64,000 nucleotides of DNA from Geothrix edaphica (GTDB lineage Bacteria; Acidobacteriota; Holophagae; Holophagales; Holophagaceae): the NCBI RefSeq assembly GCF_030268045.1, contig NZ_BSDC01000001.1:868001-932000 (forward strand), written 5' to 3'. A program made the position numbers and the translations under genes. Within the stretch, counting starts at the first letter, position 1. The number at the start of each line of letters is the position of its first letter. The notes beneath the pieces are model-generated. The model was not told where the DNA came from. It saw nothing but the letters and a program-made list of their open reading frames with translations, and made no database searches. Shown piece after piece: positions 46,011 through 54,144 of this stretch.

Positions 46011-46755
46011 GCAGAGCCAGCGGCTTCGGCCGCGTGGGCCAGGGCTGGCCGAGGATGTAGCCCTGGCCCCAGGGCACGTCCGCGTCCATGACGGCCTCGA
46101 GCTCTTCCAGGGTCTCGATGCCCTCGGCGATGAAGCCGATGCACATGTGCCGGGCGAAATGGGAGAGCGCATTGAGGAGGGCCGCCTGATAGGGCCGGCG
46201 GTGGACCTGCTCCACGAGGCTCCGGTCGGCCTTGATGTAGTCCGGCGCCAGCCGCGCCATCTGCGTGAGGCTGGCCACGCCAGCACCGAGGTCATCCACA
46301 GCCACGCGCAGCCCTGAATCGCGCAGCCGCTTGGCATAGGTCTGGAGCGCCTCGAGATCACTCATGCCCTGGGACTCGGTGAACTCCATCACCACGCATT
46401 CCACCGGGAAGGGGAGGGCCTCCAGCCAGCGGGGAAGGCAGCCCCAGAATCCGGGGGCCTCCAGGCTCACGGGTTCCAGGTTCACGAAGTGCAGGTGGGT
46501 TCCGGTCCCGCGCTGGGCCAGGGCCGAGAAAGTGGCCTCCAGGAACCGCAGATCCAGGGCCAGCCGGTCCTTCGGCGCCAGGGACGGATCCTGGAGGATG
46601 GGTCCCACCGGGTGGGCCACGCCGGCCTGGTCCAGGTGCCGCGCCAGGTACTCCTGGGCCATCATCCGGTTGTCGGACAGCCGGTACATGGGTTGGACGT
46701 GAGGCACGATGGCGCCTTCGCCGCTCAACAGACTTTCCAGGATGCCCTTGGGCAT
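45988..46755 (-). CDS. EAL-domain protein (cyclic-di-GMP phosphodiesterase-like)
   Basis: A 255-residue single-domain protein. The name motif reads E35-Y-L-A-R instead of EALLR, but the catalytic set is largely present: N92 (VNLEP), E124 (VVMEFTES), D154-D155 (VAVDDLGAG), K175 (DYIKADRSLV), E211 (IAEGIET) and Q231 (GQGYILGQP). It may therefore still hydrolyse or bind cyclic-di-GMP. No sensor or membrane domain. Start 46755 is chosen because GGAG lies 5 bases upstream; GTG 46788 is an alternative. It is antisense inside the dcw cluster, between mraY and murD. Confidence 0.85.
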   Translation of the reverse strand: MPKGILESLLSGEGAIVPHVQPMYRLSDNRMMAQEYLARHLDQAGVAHPVGPILQDPSLAPKDRLALDLRFLEATFSALAQRGTGTHLHFVNLEPVSLEAPGFWGCLPRWLEALPFPVECVVMEFTESQGMSDLEALQTYAKRLRDSGLRVAVDDLGAGVASLTQMARLAPDYIKADRSLVEQVHRRPYQAALLNALSHFARHMCIGFIAEGIETLEELEAVMDADVPWGQGYILGQPWPTRPKPLALPSEASES

Positions 46756-46857
46756 GGCCACTCCGAACTCATTCAAGGGTCCTGCCACTATTGTAGCGCG
46801 CCGGAAGCCCGCATGCAGGAAGCTTCTGCCCAGGTTACGCTGGAAACAGGGGGAGAC

Positions 46858-48183
46858 ATGCGTACCGTGGTCATGGGGGCGGGACGTTCAGGCCTGGCGG
46901 CGGCCCGGTTCCTGGCAGCGCAGGGGCAGTCTGTGGTGTTGACCGACACCCGCCCCAGTCCCGAGCCCACGCTGGAACTTGACCTGGCGAAGGACGGAAT
47001 CCCCGGCGTATGGGGCAGCCACCCTGAGTCCCTCCTGGAGCAATGCGGGGAACTGATCATCAGCCCCGGCATTCCTCCCAGCGCCCCGTTTGTGGCGGCC
47101 GCCCATTCAAGGGGCATCCCCGTGATCGGCGAAGTGGAGCTGGCCCACCGCGTCCTCCGGGCACGGAGCGATGGCAGCCGCGTGCTGGCCGTGACCGGCA
47201 CCAATGGCAAGAGCACCACGACGGACCTGGTGGCGCACCTGCTGCGGACCTCCGGCCTGCCCGCCGTGGCCTGCGGCAACCTGGGCACCCCGGTCATCGA
47301 AGCCGTGGTCGCGGGCGCCGCGGGCTCGATCTACGTGGCGGAGCTGAGCAGTTACCAACTCGAGACGGTGGCGGCCTTCCACGCGGAGGGGGCGGCCTTC
47401 CTGAACCTCACGCCGGATCACCTGGCCCGCCACGGGAACCTCGAGGCCTACCGCCAGACCAAGCTGCGGATTTTCGAGCGGCAGGATGCGGGGGATCTCC
47501 GCGTGGTGCCCGTCGCCCACCCGGAGTGGTGGCAGGACGCGCCGGGGGCCGGGCGGAATGCGCGCTTCGGCTGGTCCGAGTGCGAAGCCTGGTGCGATGG
47601 GTCAGGCCGCCTGAAGCTTCACGGCGAGGCGCTCCTGCACCGCGAGGACCTGCGCATTCCCGGCGACCACAATGTCGAGAACGCCCTGGCGGCGGCCCTC
47701 CTCGCGCGGCACGGAGGCGCGACGCTCGAGGCCATCCGAGCGGGGCTGCGCACCTACCCCGGGCTGGCTCACCGCATCGCCTTCTGTGGCGAAAAGGGGG
47801 GCGTGAAGGCCTACAACGACTCCAAGGGCACGAACGTGGACGCCACCCTCACGGCCATCAAGGCCCTGCCGGGGCCGCTGGTGCTGCTGCTGGGCGGCAC
47901 GGACAAGGGCGCCAGCTACGAGCCGTTGCGGCAGGCGCTGGCGGGCAAGTTGCGCCGGCTGATCTTCCTGGGCGATGCGATTCCGCAGCTCACCCGCGAC
48001 CTCGGCGACCTGCCCCACGACGTGGTGCCAGCCTTCGATGAGGCCGTGCGCGCCGCCCTCGCCCTCGCGCAGCCCAGCGACCAGGTGCTCCTCAGCCCCG
48101 CCTGCGCCAGCTTCGACCAGTTCGACAACTTCGAACAGCGCGGCGAGCGCTTCGAGGCCCTGGTGAAGGCCTGGCTCCAGTAG
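46858..48183 (+). CDS. murD: UDP-N-acetylmuramoylalanine-D-glutamate ligase
   Basis: A 441-residue Mur ligase that adds D-Glu. The N-terminal Rossmann domain begins VVMGAGRSGLAAARFLAAQG, the P-loop is VTGTNGKSTTTDL at 112-124, and ELSSYQLETV, LNLTPDHLARHGN and YNDSKGTNVDATLTAIKAL are family blocks. The ATG at 46858 is preceded by GGGGGAG. It is the last dcw gene here: ftsW, murG and murC do not follow. The gap to mraY is occupied by the EAL gene, so murD may need its own promoter. Confidence 0.96.
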   Translation: MRTVVMGAGRSGLAAARFLAAQGQSVVLTDTRPSPEPTLELDLAKDGIPGVWGSHPESLLEQCGELIISPGIPPSAPFVAAAHSRGIPVIGEVELAHRVLRARSDGSRVLAVTGTNGKSTTTDLVAHLLRTSGLPAVACGNLGTPVIEAVVAGAAGSIYVAELSSYQLETVAAFHAEGAAFLNLTPDHLARHGNLEAYRQTKLRIFERQDAGDLRVVPVAHPEWWQDAPGAGRNARFGWSECEAWCDGSGRLKLHGEALLHREDLRIPGDHNVENALAAALLARHGGATLEAIRAGLRTYPGLAHRIAFCGEKGGVKAYNDSKGTNVDATLTAIKALPGPLVLLLGGTDKGASYEPLRQALAGKLRRLIFLGDAIPQLTRDLGDLPHDVVPAFDEAVRAALALAQPSDQVLLSPACASFDQFDNFEQRGERFEALVKAWLQ

Positions 48184-48191
48184 AATCGGTT

Positions 48192-49619
48192 ATGCACGAT
48201 GCCGTCTTAGCCGCCGCCGACCTCCGCGCCATGCTGGGCGCCGATGCCGTCCTGGCGGAGCCGGAGGATCTCACCCGCTACGAGTCGGGCTGGCGGTACG
48301 GGAAGGGCAGGGCCCTGCTGGCGGTCCGCCCGGGCACGACCGCCGAAGTGTCGAAGGTGATGGCCTATTGTCATGAGCAGGGCCTCCGGGTGATGCCCCA
48401 GGGAGCCAACACCGGCCTGGTCGGCGCCTCCAACCCGGACGCCAGCGGGGAGATGCTCGTGCTCAGCCTGGAGCGGCTGAACAAGCGGCTGGAGATCGAC
48501 CCCATCAACCGCACGGCCGTGGTGGACGGCGGCGTGCTGCTCAGCACGCTGAACGGTGCCCTCGCGGAGCACGGCCTCATGTTCCCCATCGACCTGGGGG
48601 CGGACCCCACCATCGGCGGCATGATCGCCACCAACACGGGCGGCACCCGTCTCCTGAAGTACGGCGACGTGCGCCACAACCTGCAGGGCGCTGAGGCCGT
48701 GCTGGCGGACGGCACGGTGGTGGACGTGATGAACCACCTGCGGAAGAACAACACCGGCCTCGACCTCAAGCAGGTGCTTGTGGGCACCAGCGGTGTCTAC
48801 GGCGTGATCACCGGCGCGGTGCTCCAGGTGGTGCCCGTGCCCCGGCAGGATGCCACGGCCCTGGTGGGCTGTGCGTCCGGGGATGCCGTGCTGGCCCTCC
48901 TGAAGGCCCTGGAGCGCGAGCTCGCGGATGTGTTCACGGCCTACGAGGTGATCAGCGCCAATGCCCTGAGCCCCGTGTTCAAGCACCACGACACCATCCG
49001 GAACCCCTACGGCGGCAGCAAGCCGCCGGCGTACACGGCTCTGGTGGAGCTCTCCTCCACCCTGCCCGAGACGGCCCTGAACCTGCCCGAAGTCCTGGAG
49101 GAGCGTCTGGGAGCCTTCCTCGAAGCCGACGGCGGCGAGGGCATCACGGATGTCTTCATGGGCAAGCCCGAGGACTTCTGGGCCATCCGCCACCACATCA
49201 GCGAGAGCCTGCGCAACGAGGGCAAGGTGCTGGCCTTCGACATCAGCGTGCCGCGGAGCCGCATGGCCGCCTTCACCGATGCCGCCGTGGCGCTGCTGGC
49301 CAAGGACTATCCCTTCGTCCGCTGCTGCGACTTCGGGCACTGGGGTGACGGTGGGACCCATCTCAATCTGGTGTGGAACGAGGCCGAGTCGCCCCGGCCG
49401 ACGCCGGTGATCATCGAGGAGCTGCAGTCGCGCATCTACGAGCTGGCGGTGCGCGGCTTCGAGGGTTCGTACAGCGCCGAGCACGGGGTCGGCCCGCACA
49501 ATCAGCGCTTCTATGATGCCTACACCCCTGAACCGGTGAAGGCCGTGAACCAGGCGCTCAAGCAGCAACTGGATCCCAAGGGCCTGCTGGGCACCACCCG
49601 GCTCGGTCCCCGGCCCTGA
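48192..49619 (+). CDS. FAD-linked 2-hydroxyacid dehydrogenase (GlcD/D-2-hydroxyglutarate type)
   Basis: A 475-residue flavoprotein of the FAD_binding_4 plus FAD-oxidase-C family. AVRPGTTAEVSKVMAYCHEQGLRVMPQGANTGLVGAS and DLGADPTIGGMIATNTGGTRLLKYGDVRHN form the FAD site. The C-terminal domain has CCDFGHWGDGGTHLNLVWN and YSAEHGVGPHNQRFY, with the catalytic His of the D-lactate/D-2-hydroxyglutarate dehydrogenase group. No iron-sulfur partner gene (GlcF) is beside it. It starts 8 bases after murD and may be read through from it. Confidence 0.88.
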   Translation: MHDAVLAAADLRAMLGADAVLAEPEDLTRYESGWRYGKGRALLAVRPGTTAEVSKVMAYCHEQGLRVMPQGANTGLVGASNPDASGEMLVLSLERLNKRLEIDPINRTAVVDGGVLLSTLNGALAEHGLMFPIDLGADPTIGGMIATNTGGTRLLKYGDVRHNLQGAEAVLADGTVVDVMNHLRKNNTGLDLKQVLVGTSGVYGVITGAVLQVVPVPRQDATALVGCASGDAVLALLKALERELADVFTAYEVISANALSPVFKHHDTIRNPYGGSKPPAYTALVELSSTLPETALNLPEVLEERLGAFLEADGGEGITDVFMGKPEDFWAIRHHISESLRNEGKVLAFDISVPRSRMAAFTDAAVALLAKDYPFVRCCDFGHWGDGGTHLNLVWNEAESPRPTPVIIEELQSRIYELAVRGFEGSYSAEHGVGPHNQRFYDAYTPEPVKAVNQALKQQLDPKGLLGTTRLGPRP

Positions 49620-49669
49620 TCGCGGCCGGAGGCATTCCAAGGTAGATTCGAGGTCTCCAGGGAGTTTTC

Positions 49670-50176
49670 ATGCGCCCATCCACCCTCGCCCTCCTGCTTT
49701 GCACGCCCCTGCTGGCCCAGGCGCCCGCGCTCAAGGCGGATCCCTTCGAGGCCGTGCGATTCCTGGGCGGCGATTGGGTGGGGGAGTCGGACGGGAAGGC
49801 CGGCTCGCCCAGCGGTGCGGCCACCTTCCGCTTCGAGCTGGAGGGGAAGGCCCTGGTGCGGCGCAGCCACGCGGATTACCCAGCCGCCAATGGCCGGCCG
49901 GCCGCCCACCACGAGGACCTGATGACGGTCTTCGTCGAGGGCGGCCAGCTCAAGGCCTTCTATGTGGACAACGAGGGCCACGTCATCCGCTACCTGGCGG
50001 CCGCCGTGCCCCATGGCGTGGCCTTCACCAGCGAGCCGGCCCCGGGCCCCCGGTTCCGTCTCACCTATCTTCGCGGGACTGCCGACACCGTCGCCATCCG
50101 CTTCGAGATCGCTCCGCCCAACGCCCCCGACGTCTTCAAGACCTACCTGGAGGGTGTCACCCGCAGGGTGAAGTGA
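49670..50176 (+). CDS. Small secreted protein, lipocalin-like
   Basis: A 168-residue protein with a signal peptide (STLALLLCTPLLAQAPA, residues about 3-19). The remainder alternates short hydrophobic strands (FLGGDWVGES, ATFRFELEGKALVRR, FYVDNEGHVIRYLAAA, FRLTYLRG), as in single-domain beta-barrel proteins of the DUF1579/lipocalin-like type; the opening FLGGDWVGE fits that group. No ligand can be named. A perfect bidirectional terminator follows 21 bases after the stop. Confidence 0.7.
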   Translation: MRPSTLALLLCTPLLAQAPALKADPFEAVRFLGGDWVGESDGKAGSPSGAATFRFELEGKALVRRSHADYPAANGRPAAHHEDLMTVFVEGGQLKAFYVDNEGHVIRYLAAAVPHGVAFTSEPAPGPRFRLTYLRGTADTVAIRFEIAPPNAPDVFKTYLEGVTRRVK

Positions 50177-50197
50177 CCTTTTAATGTTTTTACCTGG

Positions 50198-50236
50198 ATG
50201 CAAAACGGCCCCCGGTTTCCGGGGGCCGTTTTGCAT
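50198..50236. terminator. Bidirectional terminator between the secreted protein gene and ccsA
   Basis: ATGCAAAACGGCCCCCGG, a TTT loop and CCGGGGGCCGTTTTGCAT form a perfect 18-bp stem with A/T-rich feet, so T-runs are available on both strands. It closes two convergent transcripts. Confidence 0.93.
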
Positions 50237-50248
50237 CTGGCAAAAAAC

Positions 50249-52021
50249 TCAAGCCTTGGAATGCGGCTTCTGTTCCCAGAACCGTGCTGGCGCAGCGCAG
50301 ATGGCCATGAAGACCAGCTGGCTGACGATGAACCCGGTCAGGGCGTAGAAGGCCTGGTCCATGAAGCCATAGGAGTGCAGGCCCACGCCCAGCATGTTCA
50401 CGCCGAACCAGGAGCAGGCTGTGATCACGTTGCCGAAGATGGCCATCACCATGGTGCCGCGCTCACGCACGTAGCCTGCCCAGCGGGCGTGAAGGATGAT
50501 GGCGTTCCACAGCACGATGAGCAGGGCGCCGTTCTCCTTGGGATCCCAGCCCCAGAAGCGGCCCCAGGACTGGTCGGCCCAGATGCCGCCCAGCACGGTG
50601 CCCACGAAGCTGAAGAAGAGGGCGAAGCAGATGATGCCGTAGGCCATGTCCACGAGGGCCTTGTCCGTCTCCACATCCACCTTGGCGACGATGTGCTTCC
50701 GGATGGCGTAGCCGATGGCGATGGCGCCCGCGAGGAAGGTGCCGGAATAGCCGATGGTGATGGTCACGACGTGGGTGGCCAGCCAGAAGTTGGAGTCCAG
50801 CACGGCCCGCATCATCTCCATGGTGTCGCCTTCGGTGCCCAGGTTCTGGGCCACGATGAGGGACGCGAAGCCCGCGGCGGCGGCCACGGCCGTGCCGAAG
50901 CCCTTGCGGTACATCCGCTCCACGATGAGGCCCAGGATCACCGCGCCCCAGCCCACGAACACGGCGGAGGAGTAGAGGTTCGTCACCGGGGGGCGGCCCT
51001 GGAGGATGATGCGCGCCGCCAGGCCCAGGGTGTGGACGATGGCGCCGGCGAAGAGCAGCGAATAGGCCGTGGGGCGCAGCAGCTCGGGCTTGTAGATCCA
51101 GGACACGCACAGGACGAGGAAGGCCACGAAGTAGATCGACAGGCCCACGAAGAAGGGCTGGGCGCGGTTGAAGACGATCTCGTTGTTCGCGTGGCTCAGG
51201 GCGCCGGGCTTCAGGGTGCTGACCACACCCTTCATGTCGGCCAGGGCGGCATTGAAGCTGGCGGCATCATTGGCGAGGTAGGCCGCGTTGAGCCGGGCGA
51301 GGGGCACCAGGGCCGGGTGGACGCCCTGGCCGGAAGCCATGGCGCGGAGGCCCTCACCCACGTTCTTCCACGCATCGGGGTTGCCACCGGGCAGGGGCGG
51401 CAGGATGCGGAAGGCCGCGAGCTGCATCAGTTCCTGGTGACGGGCGGCAGCCTCGGCATCGCCGATGGACTGGAGCTCCCAGCCGAGGCCAGGCGACCCC
51501 GCCAGCTGGAGGGTGTTCCGCAGCTTGTAGTAGAGGTAGGCGCGGTCGAACAGGTTCACGATGGCGCTCTGGAAGCGGGTCCGCTTCTGGGGCGCGATGG
51601 GCTGGGCGGTCTGCGCCTGCTTCTGGATCTCCTCCAGGTGGGTGGAGAGGTCGGCGAAGCTGAAGTAGTTGCGGTTCTTGGTCTGCTTGGCGCCGATGAG
51701 GCCGATGACATCCGGATCATCGATGACGAAGATGGGCTGCTGGTCGGCCACCTGGGGCCGGAACATCACGTCGAGGATCCACTCGTCGGGCCCGATGGTG
51801 CGTCCCTGGTAGCGGAAGCCCTGGCGGCTGTGGATGACCAGGAGGGAGTTGCGGGCCAGGGAATCCAGCGGCTTGACGCGTCCGCCATCGAGGATGGGCA
51901 GGTTGCCGAAGCCAGCGGCATCGAAGCCGCGGACCTTGCCGCCCGGCAGGGCGACGACCAGCGCGATGAGCAGAGCGAGGACGCCGGCGCCCCAGGCGAG
52001 GTATTTCTGCACGAAGGTCAT
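50249..52021 (-). CDS. ccsA: Cytochrome c biogenesis protein CcsA/ResC with large extracytoplasmic insert
   Basis: A 590-residue membrane protein of System II cytochrome c maturation, which brings heme to apocytochromes outside the membrane. One N-terminal hydrophobic segment is followed by about 260 extracytoplasmic residues, then eight segments from about residue 290. The heme-handling WWD motif is GGIWADQSWGRFWGWDPKENGAL. Conserved histidines are in GAIVHTLGL, LATHVVTI and HARWAGY-type segments. The extra N-terminal domain is like that of ResB/CcsA fusion lines. It lies 1 base after the resB stop. Confidence 0.9.
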   Translation of the reverse strand: MTFVQKYLAWGAGVLALLIALVVALPGGKVRGFDAAGFGNLPILDGGRVKPLDSLARNSLLVIHSRQGFRYQGRTIGPDEWILDVMFRPQVADQQPIFVIDDPDVIGLIGAKQTKNRNYFSFADLSTHLEEIQKQAQTAQPIAPQKRTRFQSAIVNLFDRAYLYYKLRNTLQLAGSPGLGWELQSIGDAEAAARHQELMQLAAFRILPPLPGGNPDAWKNVGEGLRAMASGQGVHPALVPLARLNAAYLANDAASFNAALADMKGVVSTLKPGALSHANNEIVFNRAQPFFVGLSIYFVAFLVLCVSWIYKPELLRPTAYSLLFAGAIVHTLGLAARIILQGRPPVTNLYSSAVFVGWGAVILGLIVERMYRKGFGTAVAAAAGFASLIVAQNLGTEGDTMEMMRAVLDSNFWLATHVVTITIGYSGTFLAGAIAIGYAIRKHIVAKVDVETDKALVDMAYGIICFALFFSFVGTVLGGIWADQSWGRFWGWDPKENGALLIVLWNAIILHARWAGYVRERGTMVMAIFGNVITACSWFGVNMLGVGLHSYGFMDQAFYALTGFIVSQLVFMAICAAPARFWEQKPHSKA

Positions 52022-52022
52022 G

Positions 52023-53183
52023 TCAGCCCTCCTTCTTGTCCTGGCGCCGCTTCAGCGAGCGTCGCAGGACGATGGCGAAGTGCACGAGCAGGCCCAGCGA
52101 GACCAGCACGCACGACACATAGGGGAGAAGCCAGCCGGGATTTTCGACCACGGAAAGGACGGACAGGGTGTCGTTCTTGCCAAAGCTCGCCTGGTAGAAG
52201 GTCTTGCCCTCGTACCGCAGCGGCTGGTTCATGTAGATGAGCACCTCCCGGGATTCCTTCTGGGAGGGGTTCACCACCTGCACCAGGCTCGAGAAGTTCT
52301 TGGGGATGTCGGTGCCGGGGTACACGTCATGCCGGAACTGCTTGAGCGTGAAGGAGTACGGAAGGTACTGGCGGCGCAGGCGCATGGAGAGCGCGTAGGT
52401 GCGGCCCTCGTGGGTGAAGGACTGGGGTGCCCCGATGGCCATGGAGGCCAGCCAGATGCCATAGCTGCGGCCACCGGCCACCGGCTCCACGAACACGGAG
52501 CCCGTGTTCATCTCATTGTCGTTGGTGACGGTGGGCCGCTCGACGACGGAGACACCAGGGCCGATGCCGGCGGTGGCCAGGGACGGCTGGGCTCCGGGCG
52601 GCAGGTTCGAAAGCTCCGAATTGGGGAAGTAGCGCTTCACGTTCAGGGTGATGGGCGTGCCGGGGATGGCGATGGCGCCCCCCTTGGCCAGCAGGGTGTC
52701 CGGTACCGAGTAGACCTCGTCCCAGGTGGGGTCGGTCGTGTCGATGACGGCCAGCTCCATGTTCTTGTAGCTCTGGACGTAGTTGACGGTCTGGCCCACC
52801 TCGATGGAGAGGTTGGTGTCCACCTGCATCAGGCCGGCCACGAACTCGCCGGCGAACAGGATCACCAGGCCCGCGTGGACCAGCCACATGCCGGCCTTGG
52901 TCCAGGTGCGCTGGATGTCGAGGGTCTTGGCGATGAGGTTGAGGGTGAGCATGAGGCCCACCAGGCCGCCGCCCGGGAACGTGGGGATCGGGAAGGGCAG
53001 GAAGCTGAACTGGTGCCAGACGAAGAAGCTGCGCATGTAGGCGTTCACGGCACCGGCCGTGCCCAGTTCCACCTGGGCCAGGGTGCAGAACACCACGAGG
53101 AGCATGAGCAGGGCCAGCAGCACGATGGTGAGCTGGAAGGACTTGAAGAAAGCCCAGGTGCGGGAGGCGAGTGTCTTAATCAA
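52023..53183 (-). CDS. resB: Cytochrome c biogenesis protein ResB (Ccs1)
   Basis: A 386-residue System II partner of CcsA. The N terminus AFFKSFQLTIVLLALLMLLVVFCTLAQ is the ResB hallmark first membrane segment. Further segments lie near 75-90, 100-118 and 345-368, and a large extracytoplasmic domain spans about 120-340. AGMWLVHAGLVILFAGEFV carries the His that helps bind heme. It begins inside the last codons of the lipoprotein gene (8-base overlap). Confidence 0.9.
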   Translation of the reverse strand: MIKTLASRTWAFFKSFQLTIVLLALLMLLVVFCTLAQVELGTAGAVNAYMRSFFVWHQFSFLPFPIPTFPGGGLVGLMLTLNLIAKTLDIQRTWTKAGMWLVHAGLVILFAGEFVAGLMQVDTNLSIEVGQTVNYVQSYKNMELAVIDTTDPTWDEVYSVPDTLLAKGGAIAIPGTPITLNVKRYFPNSELSNLPPGAQPSLATAGIGPGVSVVERPTVTNDNEMNTGSVFVEPVAGGRSYGIWLASMAIGAPQSFTHEGRTYALSMRLRRQYLPYSFTLKQFRHDVYPGTDIPKNFSSLVQVVNPSQKESREVLIYMNQPLRYEGKTFYQASFGKNDTLSVLSVVENPGWLLPYVSCVLVSLGLLVHFAIVLRRSLKRRQDKKEG

Positions 53184-53829
53184 GGCGGAGGCTCTCCAGG
53201 ATGCGCATGAAGTCAGGCTTGGCCTTGGCCACGGGACCGGCGTCGCCCGTGAGCTTGAGGAACCAGGTGTTCCCGTCCGGCGTGGAGATCAGGCCGGCCA
53301 CCATGCGGCTCTTGGCCTGGCCCTGGCTGGTGAAGTCGTAGACGTTCAGGTCGCCGGCCTTGGACTTGACCACCACGCGGGCGGCGGCCAGGGTCGTCTC
53401 GTCGATGGGACCCAGGCCGATCTGGCCACGCCAGCGGTTCACGTTCGCCAGCTCGCCACCGGCGGGTCCGGGCAGCACCACCACCGTGGTTTCGTTCTTG
53501 CCCGGCACCGGCGACTTGAAGGTGGCGAAGCGCATCCCCTCGCCGGGAACCTCGCTCCAGCCCTTGGGCAGGGACCACTTCAGGGAACCCTGGCCCGTGG
53601 GCCTGGGCGGGGCGGGCATGTCGCCGGTGGCGGGGGGCATGCCCTGGGCGTGCTCCTCGTGGCCCGGGTGGTCCGGGTGATCGGCGACGGCCTCCTTGGG
53701 CACGCGGAAATGGCTCACCTGGTCGCGGCCGCATCCGACGGCCAGGGCCAGGAGGCCGGTACCGGCCAGGAGGGAGGCCTTCGCGACGAAGGACCTGGAA
53801 TGGCGGGGAAACATCGATGTTTTCAACAA
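53176..53829 (-). CDS. Histidine-rich lipoprotein upstream of resB
   Basis: A 217-residue lipoprotein. The signal peptide ends at the lipobox LAVGC (Cys near residue 33). A His/Asp/Pro-rich stretch follows (DHPDHPGHEEHAQG, about 50-65), then a folded domain of about 140 residues (LPKGWSEVPGEGMRFATFKSP to FMRILESLRLD). Start TTG 53829 is chosen because GAGG lies 6 bases upstream; ATG 53814 has none. The His-rich stretch could bind metal or heme. By operon position it may assist cytochrome c maturation, but no family supports that. Confidence 0.75.
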   Translation of the reverse strand: MLKTSMFPRHSRSFVAKASLLAGTGLLALAVGCGRDQVSHFRVPKEAVADHPDHPGHEEHAQGMPPATGDMPAPPRPTGQGSLKWSLPKGWSEVPGEGMRFATFKSPVPGKNETTVVVLPGPAGGELANVNRWRGQIGLGPIDETTLAAARVVVKSKAGDLNVYDFTSQGQAKSRMVAGLISTPDGNTWFLKLTGDAGPVAKAKPDFMRILESLRLD

Positions 53830-53898
53830 AGGGTTCCTCTAGGACACATCAGAATACCGGACCTTCCGGGGTGGAGACACGTGACATTGGGCAAAGGC

Positions 53899-54144
53899 TT
53901 ACAGGTCGAAAGGCCGGACCGCTTCATCGATGAGTCTGGCCAACTGCTGATCCTTCTCTGTGATACCTCCAGCGTCGTGGGTGGTCAGGGCGATCCTGAC
54001 GTGGCCCCAGCCAAAGATGATATCTGGGTGGTGATTCATGGCCTCCGAAGGTTCCACTACGGCGGTCACAATCCGGAAGGCGGTCATGAAATCCGGCGTC
54101 CGGAACTCCCGGACCAGGCATCCGTCCTGCTCGATCCAGCTCAT
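53899..54144 (-). CDS. phhB: Pterin-4a-carbinolamine dehydratase
   Basis: An 81-residue enzyme that regenerates the pterin cofactor used by phenylalanine hydroxylase. MNHHPDIIFGWGHVRIALTTHDAGGITEKD carries the catalytic histidines and the THDAGGxT family motif. Slightly shorter than average (about 95-110) at the N terminus. The ATG at 54144 has AGGAGG 7 bases upstream and overlaps the phhA stop (ATGA), so hydroxylase and recycling enzyme are coupled. Confidence 0.93.
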   Translation of the reverse strand: MSWIEQDGCLVREFRTPDFMTAFRIVTAVVEPSEAMNHHPDIIFGWGHVRIALTTHDAGGITEKDQQLARLIDEAVRPFDL

